Shown here one piece after another: positions 8,192 through 14,851 of a stretch of 48,443 bases of DNA. A program made the position numbers and the translations under genes. The notes beneath the pieces were generated by a model. That model did not search any database, was not told the DNA's origin, and worked only from the letters and a program-made list of their open reading frames with translations. Source of the DNA: Dehalococcoidia bacterium (lineage in GTDB: Bacteria > Chloroflexota > Dehalococcoidia > Tepidiformales > Tepidiformaceae). Numbering within the stretch: the stretch's first letter is position 1; each line of letters starts with the position of its first letter. The stretch spans positions 1 through 48,443 of the forward strand of contig JAJDYW010000001.1 of assembly GCA_022824925.1 (NCBI GenBank), read 5' to 3'.

Positions 8192-8208
8192 GATGCTCCT
8201 CCCGATTT
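8127..8208. repeat. 82-bp perfect direct repeat, copy A
   Basis: This block is identical base for base to 8331-8412, 204 bases further on. It encodes the stretch from the end of the second membrane helix through the basic RRQRRQEG helix in the duplicated gene ends. Confidence 0.9.
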
Positions 8209-8224
8209 GGCCTGGAGCCCGGAC

Positions 8225-8563
8225 CTAGTCGGAGAACTCCGGTGGCGGCTCCGTGAAGACTTCACCGTGCGCTTCTGCCTCGATGCGCCGCTCGTTCCAC
8301 GATCGCCAGGCCTTGTCGGCCTTGGCCAGCCCCTCCTGCCGGCGTTGCCGCCGGACCCGTTCGAGGCCTTCCTCCAGACGTCGTGCGATGACCACGATGC
8401 TCCTCCCGATTTCAGTGAGCGCCAGGGCGGCCGCTGCCGCTGTGATCGTCAGCGGCGCTGTGTCCGACCATACCCCGATGGTGATGTCGATGAGGGAGCC
8501 GCCCTCCCCGAAGGTGCGGACGGCGACCAGCCCCATGCCCGCCAGAAACAGCGACACAAACAC
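8225..8563 (-). CDS. Small membrane protein with basic coiled-coil tail, unknown function
   Basis: The 112-residue product begins MFVSLFLAGMGLVAVRTFGE (first hydrophobic segment) and has a second segment APLTITAAAAALALTEIG. A highly charged helical tail follows, RRLEEGLERVRRQRRQEGLAKADKAWRSWNERRIEAEA, ending FTEPPPEFSD. It matches no family that I recognise. The GTG start is tentative: the frame stays open upstream without a good start codon. A TAGGAT hexamer on the minus strand near 8689-8694 may be the -10 box. A truncated tandem copy of its C-terminal half lies directly downstream. Confidence 0.55.
   Translation of the reverse strand: MFVSLFLAGMGLVAVRTFGEGGSLIDITIGVWSDTAPLTITAAAAALALTEIGRSIVVIARRLEEGLERVRRQRRQEGLAKADKAWRSWNERRIEAEAHGEVFTEPPPEFSD
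8331..8412. repeat. 82-bp perfect direct repeat, copy B
   Basis: This is identical to 8127-8208. It lies inside the intact copy of the duplicated membrane-protein gene. Confidence 0.9.
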
Positions 8564-8744
8564 GACGAAGTAGATCTCCCGAGCCGGCCTGCTGACGGTC
8601 CATATCGATTCCCGTTCCTGTGGCTGTTCCAGCGTCGGCCCCCGAATGGTGTCCGCGAACCCGCGCGGAACGGCGCTCGTGCCTGGCTGCTATCCTATCA
8701 GGTGACAATCGCCGCTCGAAACCCCAGTTGTACGAATCTTTGTC

Positions 8745-9536
8745 CTATGCCTCGCCCCAGATGCGCGTGATCGCCGTCGCGACGCCGTCCTCGGCGGCCG
8801 TGCCGGTGACCATGTCGGCGGCCGCCCGCATGGCCGCGGGCGCATCGCCCATGGCCACGCCGAGGGCGGCGTCTTCCAGCATCGGCAGGTCCACCTCCGT
8901 GTCACCGAAGGCCACGGACTCCGCTTGCGCCACGCCGAATGCCTCGCAGAGCCGCAGCAGCGCCGGCCCCTTGCCCGCCTCGCGGTGGGTGATGGCGATG
9001 AGCTCGTGCCCGGAGCTCGTGAGGGCGCGCTCGGCGCGCAGGTCCCAGCGGCGCACGAGCGCTTCCAGCGCGGGGAAGGCGGGATGGCCGGCGCCCGTCC
9101 ACGGCGCGACCACCAGCGCCCGGTCCAGGGGCGCGTCGGAGAGGTTCCTTACGATCGTCGCCCGGCTGCCGGCGGCGACGGCGTCCGGGATCCGCTGGTA
9201 CGCGCCCTCCGGCGTTCCCGCCGAGGAGCGCCAACCCTGCTCGTCGCACAGTGCGGCGATGGCGCGTGCGGCCTCGGGCGGCAGGAAGGTCTGGCTGATG
9301 GGCTCGCCGTCCGGGCGGCGGATGTCAGCGCCCGCGGCCGAGACAACCGCACTGAGCGAACCCGTGATCGGTGCGAGGGGCGGCAGGGCCAGCTCGTGCG
9401 GGCGCGCGGTCGCCACCGCCACCACGACCCCCCTCGACGCGAGCCCCCCCACCGCCGCGATCACCGCCGGCGAGAGCCTGCCGCTCGGCCCCAGGAGGGT
9501 CCCGTCGATGTCGAAGGCAGCGAGCCGGTAGCGCAT
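8745..9536 (-). CDS. HAD-superfamily Cof-type phosphatase
   Basis: This 263-residue protein has HAD motif I at the very N-terminus (AAFDIDGTLL, nucleophile Asp and acid/base Asp), motif II ASRGVVVAVATARP, and the late motifs in HREAGKGPALLRLCEAFGV and SVAFGDTEVDLPMLEDAALGVAMGDAPAAMRAAADMV. This is the Cof/YidA (class IIB) arrangement, enzymes that dephosphorylate sugar phosphates and other small metabolites. The exact substrate is unknown. The ATG at 9536 sits 7 bases after a TATCGT box and has no ribosome-binding site, which suggests it can be transcribed separately from the capA-like gene just upstream. Confidence 0.88.
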   Translation of the reverse strand: MRYRLAAFDIDGTLLGPSGRLSPAVIAAVGGLASRGVVVAVATARPHELALPPLAPITGSLSAVVSAAGADIRRPDGEPISQTFLPPEAARAIAALCDEQGWRSSAGTPEGAYQRIPDAVAAGSRATIVRNLSDAPLDRALVVAPWTGAGHPAFPALEALVRRWDLRAERALTSSGHELIAITHREAGKGPALLRLCEAFGVAQAESVAFGDTEVDLPMLEDAALGVAMGDAPAAMRAAADMVTGTAAEDGVATAITRIWGEA

Positions 9537-9543
9537 GGCGCGC

Positions 9544-9549
9544 ACGATA
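9544..9549 (-). promoter_or_regulatory. -10 box of the HAD gene, leaderless spacing
   Basis: TATCGT on the minus strand lies 7 bases before the ATG at 9536, with no ribosome-binding site between. Confidence 0.4.
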
Positions 9550-9558
9550 CGGGAAGCC

Positions 9559-10695
9559 TCAGGGAGGGCCCTCCGCGGGCGCGGGGAGCAGGGGGACGCC
9601 GTCGACGATGGTGATGGGCACCAGCTCGTGGCCGGCAACCCCTGCCGCGGTCAGCTCGACGAGGAGGATGGCGGAGTCGTTCGCCGGATCCCAGAACCCG
9701 TCGAAGACGAAGTTCCCGAGGCTGTAGGCGATGAGGCCGTCGCCGTAGGCCTCGACCTCCTGCAGGACGTGCGGCCCCGAGCCCAGCACGAGTGTCGCGC
9801 CCGCATCGATGGCGGCCCGCGCCTGCTCGCGCTGGGCATCGCTCGGCTCAAGCTCCCACTCGAGGCCGAAGTGGAGCAGCACGACGACGAGGTCGGCGCT
9901 TCCGCTTGCCGCTTCGATATCCCCCTGCATCGACGGGATGTCGAGCCAGGCGACGCCGGGGGAGTCGTCCGTGGCCGCCCACGTGCCCGGGTCGTAGCCC
10001 CCGCGCTCCACGGGCACGTCGGCGTAGGCGAGGAAGGCGACCGTGAGGCCCTCGCGCTCGAGGGTCGCCGGGGCGTGGGCGGCGATCCGGTTCGGCCCGG
10101 CGCCGGCGCTGAGGACGCCCTGCGCGGCCAGCAGCGCCTGCGTCTCCGCCAGCGACTCCGGCCCGAAGTCGAGCGAGTGGTTGTTCGCGAGGGAGACCAC
10201 GTCGATGCCGGCAAGGGCGAGCGCCTCGGCCGCGATCGGCGGCGCCTGGAACGTGTAGGCCTTGGGCGCGGGCGTGCCCGCGACCCCGACCGCGCACTCG
10301 AGGTTCGCCACGGCGATGTCCGCGCCCGCCAGGAGCTCGCCCACGGCCACGAAGGGCGCCTCCGACCCCTCGTTCTCCAGCTTCCAGGCGAGGCTTCGGG
10401 CGAGCATCACGTCGCCGACCGCCGCGAGCACGATGCGTGCGGGTGGAGGGGAGGCCGTGGGCGGCGGTGTGGGGGCGGGAGCGGGACTCGGCGAGGCGGT
10501 TGGCGGAGGTGTGGGGTCCGCGGTTGGGCTTGGTGTGGGTGGTGGCGTGGCTGGCGCGGGGGTTGGCGGGGAGGCCGTAGGGGTGGGGGCGGGATCGATC
10601 GCGACGGCACAGCCGGCCGTCAGGATCGCGACACCGAGCATCGCCGCCGGCAGAAACGCCTGCGCCCTCGCGCGGCCCCTCCGATCAGGCGCCAA
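9559..10695 (-). CDS. CapA-like metallophosphatase-fold lipoprotein
   Basis: The 378-residue precursor has a short basic N-terminus, a hydrophobic signal segment (AFLPAAMLGVAILTAGCA) with an LTAGC lipobox, and about 60 residues of Thr/Pro/Ala-rich linker. The CapA (PGA_cap) domain follows: VLAAVGDVMLARSLAWKLE, VANLECAVGVAGTPAPKAYTF, VVSLANNHSLDFGPES, PDVPVERGG-like YADVPVERGG, and VVLLHFGLEWELEPSDAQRE with VLGSGPHVLQEVEAYGDGLIAYSLGNF. CapA proteins take part in poly-gamma-glutamate or cell-wall-associated reactions at the outer face. The probable TTG start at 10695 overlaps the radC stop by 11 bases, so it is likely coupled to radC. A linked capB/C was not seen. Confidence 0.85.
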   Translation of the reverse strand: MAPDRRGRARAQAFLPAAMLGVAILTAGCAVAIDPAPTPTASPPTPAPATPPPTPSPTADPTPPPTASPSPAPAPTPPPTASPPPARIVLAAVGDVMLARSLAWKLENEGSEAPFVAVGELLAGADIAVANLECAVGVAGTPAPKAYTFQAPPIAAEALALAGIDVVSLANNHSLDFGPESLAETQALLAAQGVLSAGAGPNRIAAHAPATLEREGLTVAFLAYADVPVERGGYDPGTWAATDDSPGVAWLDIPSMQGDIEAASGSADLVVVLLHFGLEWELEPSDAQREQARAAIDAGATLVLGSGPHVLQEVEAYGDGLIAYSLGNFVFDGFWDPANDSAILLVELTAAGVAGHELVPITIVDGVPLLPAPAEGPP

Positions 10696-11392
10696 GCAGC
10701 CCCTCGCGCTTCATGCTCACGTAGCGGTCCCCGGCGATGACGACGTGGTCGCTCAGCCGCAGGTCGAGGGAGGCGGCCGTCCCGGCGATCTCGCGCGTGA
10801 GCTCGATGTCGCGCGGGCTCGGGGTGGCGCGGCCCGAGGGGTGATTGTGGGCGAGGACGACGGCGCTGGCATCGAGCACGATCGCCTCCCGGAAGATGTC
10901 CGCCATGCGCAGGGGCACGCTGTGCACGCTGCCCGGTACGACCGTCGGTGTTCCCAGCAGGCGCCCGCCCGAGTCGGCGCAGAGGATGTGCAGCTCCTCC
11001 CGCGAGCGCCCCTGCAGGCGCCCCCGCAGGTAACCGTAGACGGCCTCGGGGGAGGTCAGCAGCGGTCGGGCCTCGGCATCGATGCGGGGCATGCGCCGTC
11101 CCAGCTCGATGGCGGCGGCGAGCTGCGCGGCTTTCGCCGGCCCGAGCCCGCGGGTCCGCTGGAGCGATTTCGCATCGGCGCGCAGCAGGCCCCCGAGGCC
11201 GCCGTGCAGATCGAGGAGATTGCGGGCGAGGTCGATGACGTTCTCGCCGCGTGTGCCCGAGCCCGCGATGATCGCGATCAGCTCGGCGTCGCTGAGCACC
11301 GCCGGCCCGTGCTGGAGTAGCTTCTCGCGGGGACGCTCATCGCCGGCGAGGTCGTGGATGGTGCGATAGCCGTCGCTGGCGTCGTCGGTCAT
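10685..11392 (-). CDS. radC: RadC/JAB-domain protein
   Basis: The 235-residue protein has the UPF0758 layout. It begins with the N-terminal RPREKLLQHGPAVLSDAELIAIIAGSG, then a helix-hairpin-helix-like segment (RGLGPAKAAQLAAAIELGRR). The MPN/JAB metalloprotease-fold domain follows, with VVLAHNHPSGRATPSPRDIELT; the HNHPSG and following Asp are the JAMM zinc ligands. Despite the name, a DNA-repair role is not established, and members are frequent near mobile DNA. It lies 16 bases after a membrane-protein gene and overlaps the capA-like gene, in a minus-strand operon-like run from 13.8 kb down to 8.7 kb. Confidence 0.92.
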   Translation of the reverse strand: MTDDASDGYRTIHDLAGDERPREKLLQHGPAVLSDAELIAIIAGSGTRGENVIDLARNLLDLHGGLGGLLRADAKSLQRTRGLGPAKAAQLAAAIELGRRMPRIDAEARPLLTSPEAVYGYLRGRLQGRSREELHILCADSGGRLLGTPTVVPGSVHSVPLRMADIFREAIVLDASAVVLAHNHPSGRATPSPRDIELTREIAGTAASLDLRLSDHVVIAGDRYVSMKREGLLGA

Positions 11393-11408
11393 GGATGGGC
11401 GGGCGGGG

Positions 11409-11921
11409 TCACTCCCGCTCGATGAGGAGCGGGTCCGGTTCCGGGGCCGGGGGCTCGGCGGGGGCGGCCGGCAGGTCGCTCCCTTCGGGGGGCTCCTTCT
11501 TCTCGACCGTCACGCCCACCATCGAGGCCGGGTAGTACTCGATCTCGACGTAGTCGTCCTTGTCGACGGTCATCCACTGGACGCGATCGATGCGGATGAT
11601 TCGCTCGCGGTCGATGCGCAGGTAGCTGGTGCGCATCCCGAGGTCGAACTTCGACCACCGGCGCGTGATGAAGCCGGCTGCTACCTCGGTGCCGCCGCGC
11701 AGGTCGCGGAGGGCCTGGATCCCCTGGAAGCCGAAGAGGGAGCCGAAGACGATGAGGACCGAGGGCAACACCCACCCGTATCCGCCGTCGCTCGCCGCCT
11801 CGGCGATAAAGAAGAAGATGGACCCGCCGACGGCGGCGATGAAGAGCGGCATCCAGATGAGGACGGTGCGCCAGAGGGAACGGCGCGCTCTTCGCAGCCT
11901 GTCGTCTCGTGAATCCATCAT
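11409..11921 (-). CDS. Two-helix membrane protein of unknown function
   Basis: The 170-residue protein has a basic N-terminus (RDDRLRRARRSLW) and two hydrophobic segments, TVLIWMPLFIAAVGGSIFFF and GWVLPSVLIVFGSLFGFQGI. A soluble stretch follows with strands typical of a small beta domain (SYLRIDRERIIRIDRVQWM, DYVEIEYYPASMVGVTVEKK), and the tail is Pro/Glu-rich. The post-membrane region looks like a PH-like membrane-protein domain, but I cannot assign it firmly. The ATG overlaps the stop of the LysM gene (bases 11918-11921, ATGA pattern), so the two are translationally coupled and probably work at the same membrane. Confidence 0.6.
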   Translation of the reverse strand: MMDSRDDRLRRARRSLWRTVLIWMPLFIAAVGGSIFFFIAEAASDGGYGWVLPSVLIVFGSLFGFQGIQALRDLRGGTEVAAGFITRRWSKFDLGMRTSYLRIDRERIIRIDRVQWMTVDKDDYVEIEYYPASMVGVTVEKKEPPEGSDLPAAPAEPPAPEPDPLLIERE

Positions 11922-12403
11922 GGGCGCGGCACCAGGATGATCTGTCCGATCTGCAGGGTATCCGGATCGAGGCCGGGATTGAGGTCGAGTATCTCATCGA
12001 GCGTGACGTTGAAGCTGATGGCGATGTCCAGGAGGGTATCGCCCGCGACGATCGTGTACTCGAACGCCTCGGTGGGCTCCGGCGTGGCCTCGGGCTCCGC
12101 CGTCGGTGTCGGCGAGGGCTCGGGCGTGGGCGTCGGCTCCGGCGTGGGGACGGGGGTGCTGATGACGCGCCGCGGTGTGGGCGTGGGCTCCGGGGTCGAG
12201 GTCGGTTCCGCCGTGGCCGTGGGCGTTTCCGCCGGGCGAACCCGCTCGGCGCTGCTCTCGCTTTCGGGCGGCCGCAACACGAGGAACAGGGCCAGGAACG
12301 ACCCGAGCACGAGCGCGGCGATCGAGCCCCGGTAGGCCCAGGCCGAAGGGGTGGCCCGCTCCGGCGGGTCCGGCTGGTGAGGGGCGCCGGGATCGTCGCT
12401 CAC
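11918..12403 (-). CDS. Membrane-anchored LysM protein with Thr/Pro linker
   Basis: The 161-residue protein has an N-terminal cytoplasmic tail and one hydrophobic anchor (GSIAALVLGSFLALFLVL). About 60 residues of Thr/Pro/Glu-rich linker follow, then a C-terminal LysM domain: YTIVAGDTLLDIAISFNVTLDEILDLNPGLDPDTLQIGQIILVP. LysM domains bind N-acetylglucosamine-containing polymers, so this is a likely peptidoglycan-contacting surface protein without a catalytic domain. The GTG start lies 6 bases after a TACGCT box, another leaderless-type promoter. Its stop overlaps the start of the next membrane protein. It lies just downstream of the phage connector-like gene on the same strand. Confidence 0.85.
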   Translation of the reverse strand: MSDDPGAPHQPDPPERATPSAWAYRGSIAALVLGSFLALFLVLRPPESESSAERVRPAETPTATAEPTSTPEPTPTPRRVISTPVPTPEPTPTPEPSPTPTAEPEATPEPTEAFEYTIVAGDTLLDIAISFNVTLDEILDLNPGLDPDTLQIGQIILVPRP

Positions 12404-12409
12404 AGGGCG

Positions 12410-12415
12410 AGCGTA
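12410..12415 (-). promoter_or_regulatory. -10 box of the LysM gene, leaderless spacing
   Basis: TACGCT on the minus strand ends 6 bases before the GTG at 12403, with no ribosome-binding site between. Confidence 0.5.
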
Positions 12416-12446
12416 CCACCCCGTGCGGGAGAAGCGCCCCTCCCGC

Positions 12447-13043
12447 TCAGCCGGCCGTCGGGAACCGCCGGCTGCGGACGGCGCGCGGGCGACCGTGCTC
12501 GCGCAGCTGCGCGCGGAAGGAGCGCAGCCGCGCCTCGCCCCAGGCGCGGAACCGCTCCGCCACGTCCTCGCCCGCGTTCAGCCGGTCGATGGCGGAGGCC
12601 GCCCGGGCGATGGCCGCGTAGCCGGCCGCGCCCGTGGCCAGCACCTCCTCGAGCGCCTCCGGCAGGGTCGAGCCCGCGTCGTCGAGCGTGTGCCGCGCGA
12701 GGTAGCGCAGACGCGCCTGCTCGCCCTTCGGCGGAGCAGGCAGCTCCAGCGTGATCGCGCCCGCCCACACGGAAGAGGGGACGTGGCGGGGCGGGATCGC
12801 CCCCGCGGGAAACTCGACGGACGCAAGCTCGAGGAAGCCGGGCAGCACGCTCGTCGAGATCTCACGGCTGCCGGCGGTGGTGGCAATCGTGGTCGTCGCC
12901 TCCAGGGGCGCGGCCAGGCTCACGTCGGCGAGGGCGCGGGTGAGGTGGCGGGCCAGCTCGGCGTCGCTCCAGCGGGCGGCGTCCAGGTCGAGGTCGCGCA
13001 GGTCGCTGCGCACGCGGTCGCGGATGTCGGAGAGGGTCGTCAT
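12447..13043 (-). CDS. Phage head-tail connector/adaptor-like protein (stray phage gene)
   Basis: The 198-residue protein opens LSDIRDRVRSDLRDLDLDAARWSDAELARHLTRALADVS. That pattern of paired helices with a conserved 'WSDxEL...AL' is what I know from gp6-type head-tail adaptors of tailed phages. The middle is a beta-rich section (REISTSVLPGFLELASVEFP, ITLELPAPPKGEQARLRYLARHTL). A C-terminal helical part follows (LEEVLATGAAGYAAIARAASAIDRLNAGEDVAERFRAWGEARLRSFRAQLRE), which would line the connector ring. It has no ribosome-binding site; its ATG overlaps a TGA that ends a short upstream open frame. It lies between a regulator gene and a LysM gene, with no other phage gene adjacent; a portal gene lies 1.8 kb away on the other strand. 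Confidence 0.6.
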   Translation of the reverse strand: MTTLSDIRDRVRSDLRDLDLDAARWSDAELARHLTRALADVSLAAPLEATTTIATTAGSREISTSVLPGFLELASVEFPAGAIPPRHVPSSVWAGAITLELPAPPKGEQARLRYLARHTLDDAGSTLPEALEEVLATGAAGYAAIARAASAIDRLNAGEDVAERFRAWGEARLRSFRAQLREHGRPRAVRSRRFPTAG

Positions 13044-13107
13044 GCGAGCACGGTGGCGGGCCCGGGGCCGTACGCGAAGGCGGCGCTGTCACCGCGCCGG
13101 CCGAGCG
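13040..13107 (-). pseudogene. Possible C-terminal remnant of the gene that once preceded the connector gene
   Basis: Between the regulator stop and the connector ATG one minus-strand frame reads ...GRRGDSAAFAYGPGPATVLA and then stops with a TGA sharing bases with the connector ATG (ATGA). This is the coupling arrangement seen between adjacent phage head genes. The composition looks like a real protein tail rather than random high-GC sequence. No start codon with a ribosome-binding site belongs to it. The idea that it is a leftover of a phage gene is inference. Confidence 0.25.
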
Positions 13108-13767
13108 CTACCCCGAGGCCACCAGCCGGTAGCCGACGTTGCGAACGGTCTCGATAAAGGTGTGGCCGTGGATCTCGATCTTCGAGCGGATGCGCCGGAT
13201 GTGGACATCGACCGTGCGCGCGCCGCCGAAGTAGTCGTAGCCCCAGACCCGGTTCAGGAGCTGCTCGCGCGTCGAGACGCGCCCCGCGTTCATGGCCAGG
13301 TAGCGGAGCAGCTCGTATTCCTTGAACGTGAGCACCACGGGCTCGCCCGCGACTGTCACCCGGTAGTTGGCGAGGTCGATGGTGAGGACGCCGCAGCGCA
13401 CGAAGTTCTCCGTATCGATGCCGTGGCGGCGGTAGAGGGCGCGCTCCACGCGGCGGCGGAGCTCGCCGGGGGCGGTGGGCAGCACGATGAAGTCGTCGGC
13501 GGGGGAGTCGAAGGGCATGCGATCGAGCTGGTCCGGGCCACAGACGTAGAGGAGCACGAGGTCGTGCTCGCCGGAGGCGGCCGCCAGCCGGTCGATGGCG
13601 CCGCCGGAGAGGTCGCGCAGATCGAGCAGAAGCACCCCCGCGAAGTCGCGCTCGACCTCCCCCAGGCGGGTCGGTTCGAGCACGGTCGTCGCCAGCCCCG
13701 CCTCGTCCAGCTCGGGCACGAGGGCCAGCAGGTCCGCCTGGCCGCTGACGATGAGGGCGCCGTTCAT
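13108..13767 (-). CDS. OmpR/PhoB-type winged-helix regulator with degenerate receiver domain
   Basis: The protein has 219 residues. The C-terminal half is a clear OmpR-family winged helix: LTFKEYELLRYLAMNAGRVSTREQLLNRVWGYDYFGGARTVDVHIRRIRSKIE and FIETVRNVGYRLV. The N-terminal half has receiver-domain length and keeps the central Asp (VLLLDLRDLSG, about residue 49). However, the acidic pair after beta-1 is replaced (ALIVSGQ instead of LIVDDE) and the switch lysine is missing (FIVLPTAP instead of YLTKPF). It is therefore probably a phosphorylation-independent regulator. No sensor kinase is adjacent. A TATACT box lies 6 bases before the ATG. Confidence 0.88.
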   Translation of the reverse strand: MNGALIVSGQADLLALVPELDEAGLATTVLEPTRLGEVERDFAGVLLLDLRDLSGGAIDRLAAASGEHDLVLLYVCGPDQLDRMPFDSPADDFIVLPTAPGELRRRVERALYRRHGIDTENFVRCGVLTIDLANYRVTVAGEPVVLTFKEYELLRYLAMNAGRVSTREQLLNRVWGYDYFGGARTVDVHIRRIRSKIEIHGHTFIETVRNVGYRLVASG

Positions 13768-13773
13768 CCGCCC

Positions 13774-13779
13774 AGTATA
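13774..13779 (-). promoter_or_regulatory. -10 box of the winged-helix regulator, leaderless spacing
   Basis: TATACT on the minus strand ends 6 bases before the ATG at 13767. The arrangement is identical to that of moaC. Confidence 0.55.
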
Positions 13780-13835
13780 GGCGGCAGGTGTTGGGGGCTA
13801 CCGGTGCGGGCGGGGCAGCGCTCAGCACCGAAGCG

Positions 13836-14096
13836 TTACTCCAGTGGCGCGATCTTGCCGGGAGGCTCAAGGTTGCGAGCCCGCTGCCACGCTTCCTGGA
13901 GTTCTGGACGGCGAAGCGATGCCCACTCCAGCACAAGCCTCCGGGCTCGGGCGGGAAGGGTGCCTCGCACGATCTCAAGGGTCTCGATGCCGACCAACGC
14001 CTCGTGTTCGCCGTACACGGCGTGGAAGTGGGGAGGGGTGTGGTCATGGGCGTACATGCGGATGACGATGCCATAGAAGCGGCAGACTTCAGGCAT
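13836..14096 (-). CDS. DUF4160 protein
   Basis: The 86-residue protein opens MPEVCRFYGIVIRMYAHDHTPPHFHAVYGEHEALVGIETLEIVRGTLP, the recognisable DUF4160 core with its conserved D/H-x-PPHFH motif, and continues with the helix RARRLVLEWASLRRPELQEAW. Its biochemical activity is unknown. It overlaps the upstream DUF2442 gene by 8 bases. The two families occur together widely and are regarded as a candidate toxin-antitoxin-like or regulatory pair. The start at 14096 gives the family's normal N-terminus. GC content is lower than in neighbouring genes. Confidence 0.85.
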   Translation of the reverse strand: MPEVCRFYGIVIRMYAHDHTPPHFHAVYGEHEALVGIETLEIVRGTLPARARRLVLEWASLRRPELQEAWQRARNLEPPGKIAPLE

Positions 14097-14364
14097 CGAC
14101 CGCCGCTTCAGTGGGTAGCTCGTCGAGAGACTTGCCGGTGAGTTCCATGTAGAGAGCGTCGGCACACAGCTCAAGCTCGTCGCTCCAGGCGATGGCCCGG
14201 TGCGGGGCAATGTGGACGCGCTCGAAGCACCCCGACTCGTTCCAGGCCGCGAACACGCCCTTCCCGGCCAGGCGCGACAGATCCACCTCACCGGTTGTGC
14301 CGTCCGAATAGCGAAGCCAGATGCGGTGGCCGGCACGAGCCTCGACTTCAGTCGGTTGCAGCAT
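14089..14364 (-). CDS. DUF2442 protein
   Basis: The 91-residue protein has the DUF2442 pattern: VEARAGHRIWLRYSDGTTGEVDLSRLAGKGVFAAW followed by FERVHIAPHRAIAWSDELELCADALYMELTGKS. I chose the ATG at 14364 because GGAG lies 6 bases upstream (GGAGAGGACC-ATG). An ATG 18 bases further upstream in frame lacks such a site. It overlaps the DUF4160 gene, in the fixed order DUF2442-DUF4160. The function is unknown; the paired occurrence suggests a two-component module in which this member may be the regulatory partner. Confidence 0.85.
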   Translation of the reverse strand: MLQPTEVEARAGHRIWLRYSDGTTGEVDLSRLAGKGVFAAWNESGCFERVHIAPHRAIAWSDELELCADALYMELTGKSLDELPTEAAVDA

Positions 14365-14409
14365 GGTCCTCTCCAGGGACATGGTAACCGCTGGAGGCAT
14401 CCCCTCGGG

Positions 14410-14733
14410 TTACGCCGCCGGCTCCACGATCGCCGACATGCTCCCCTGGCAGAGCTCCATCAGGGGATCCGGGCCGTAGGCGTGGATCTGGTCCTGCTTC
14501 AGCAGGCACTCGTCCTTCGAGGCCGTCATCAGGATCGCCTGGCCCTGGCTATCGACGACCGAGGCGATGCCGAACGCCTTCTCCCGCGAGTAGCCGAACA
14601 GGTCGCCGAGCATGCGGATCACGTACTGGTACGTGTGCAGGTCGTCGTCGAGCAGGATCAGGTGGCAGGGCTGCTCAAGCTCCTCGTTAACCTCGGGCTG
14701 TTCCACGATCTCGGGGAGGCTGGGGGTGGTCAC
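14410..14733 (-). CDS. clpS: ClpS adaptor for Clp protease
   Basis: The 107-residue protein has the ClpS core. CHLILLDDDLHTYQYVIRMLGDLFGYSREKAFGIASVVDSQGQAILMT corresponds to the NDD/V(I)xxL region that recognises N-degron residues, and the C-terminal part corresponds to the ClpA/C-binding face (KDECLLKQDQIHAYGPDPL). ClpS delivers proteins with destabilising N-terminal residues to ClpAP/ClpCP. I chose GTG at 14733; longer forms of the frame add a Pro/Arg-rich stretch with no family counterpart. The second D in LLDDD replaces the usual Asn, a conservative change. It is transcribed divergently from the portal gene. Confidence 0.82.
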   Translation of the reverse strand: MTTPSLPEIVEQPEVNEELEQPCHLILLDDDLHTYQYVIRMLGDLFGYSREKAFGIASVVDSQGQAILMTASKDECLLKQDQIHAYGPDPLMELCQGSMSAIVEPAA

Positions 14734-14851
14734 CGGGGCACTGTAGCGAGCGCCGGCGGGGGGCGGCAAGGCGGGGGCGCTGCCAGCGGGGGCTTCGCGA
14801 TCGCGCGGGCGAGGGCCACGGTTCACGGAATCCTCGCCCCGGAGTGCGCCC

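Noticed and set aside
13040..14074. 344-codon minus-strand frame covering the regulator gene
   Set aside because: Most of it is an Arg/Pro-rich out-of-frame reading of the OmpR-type regulator. Only its last 20 codons, outside the regulator, were kept as a possible remnant.
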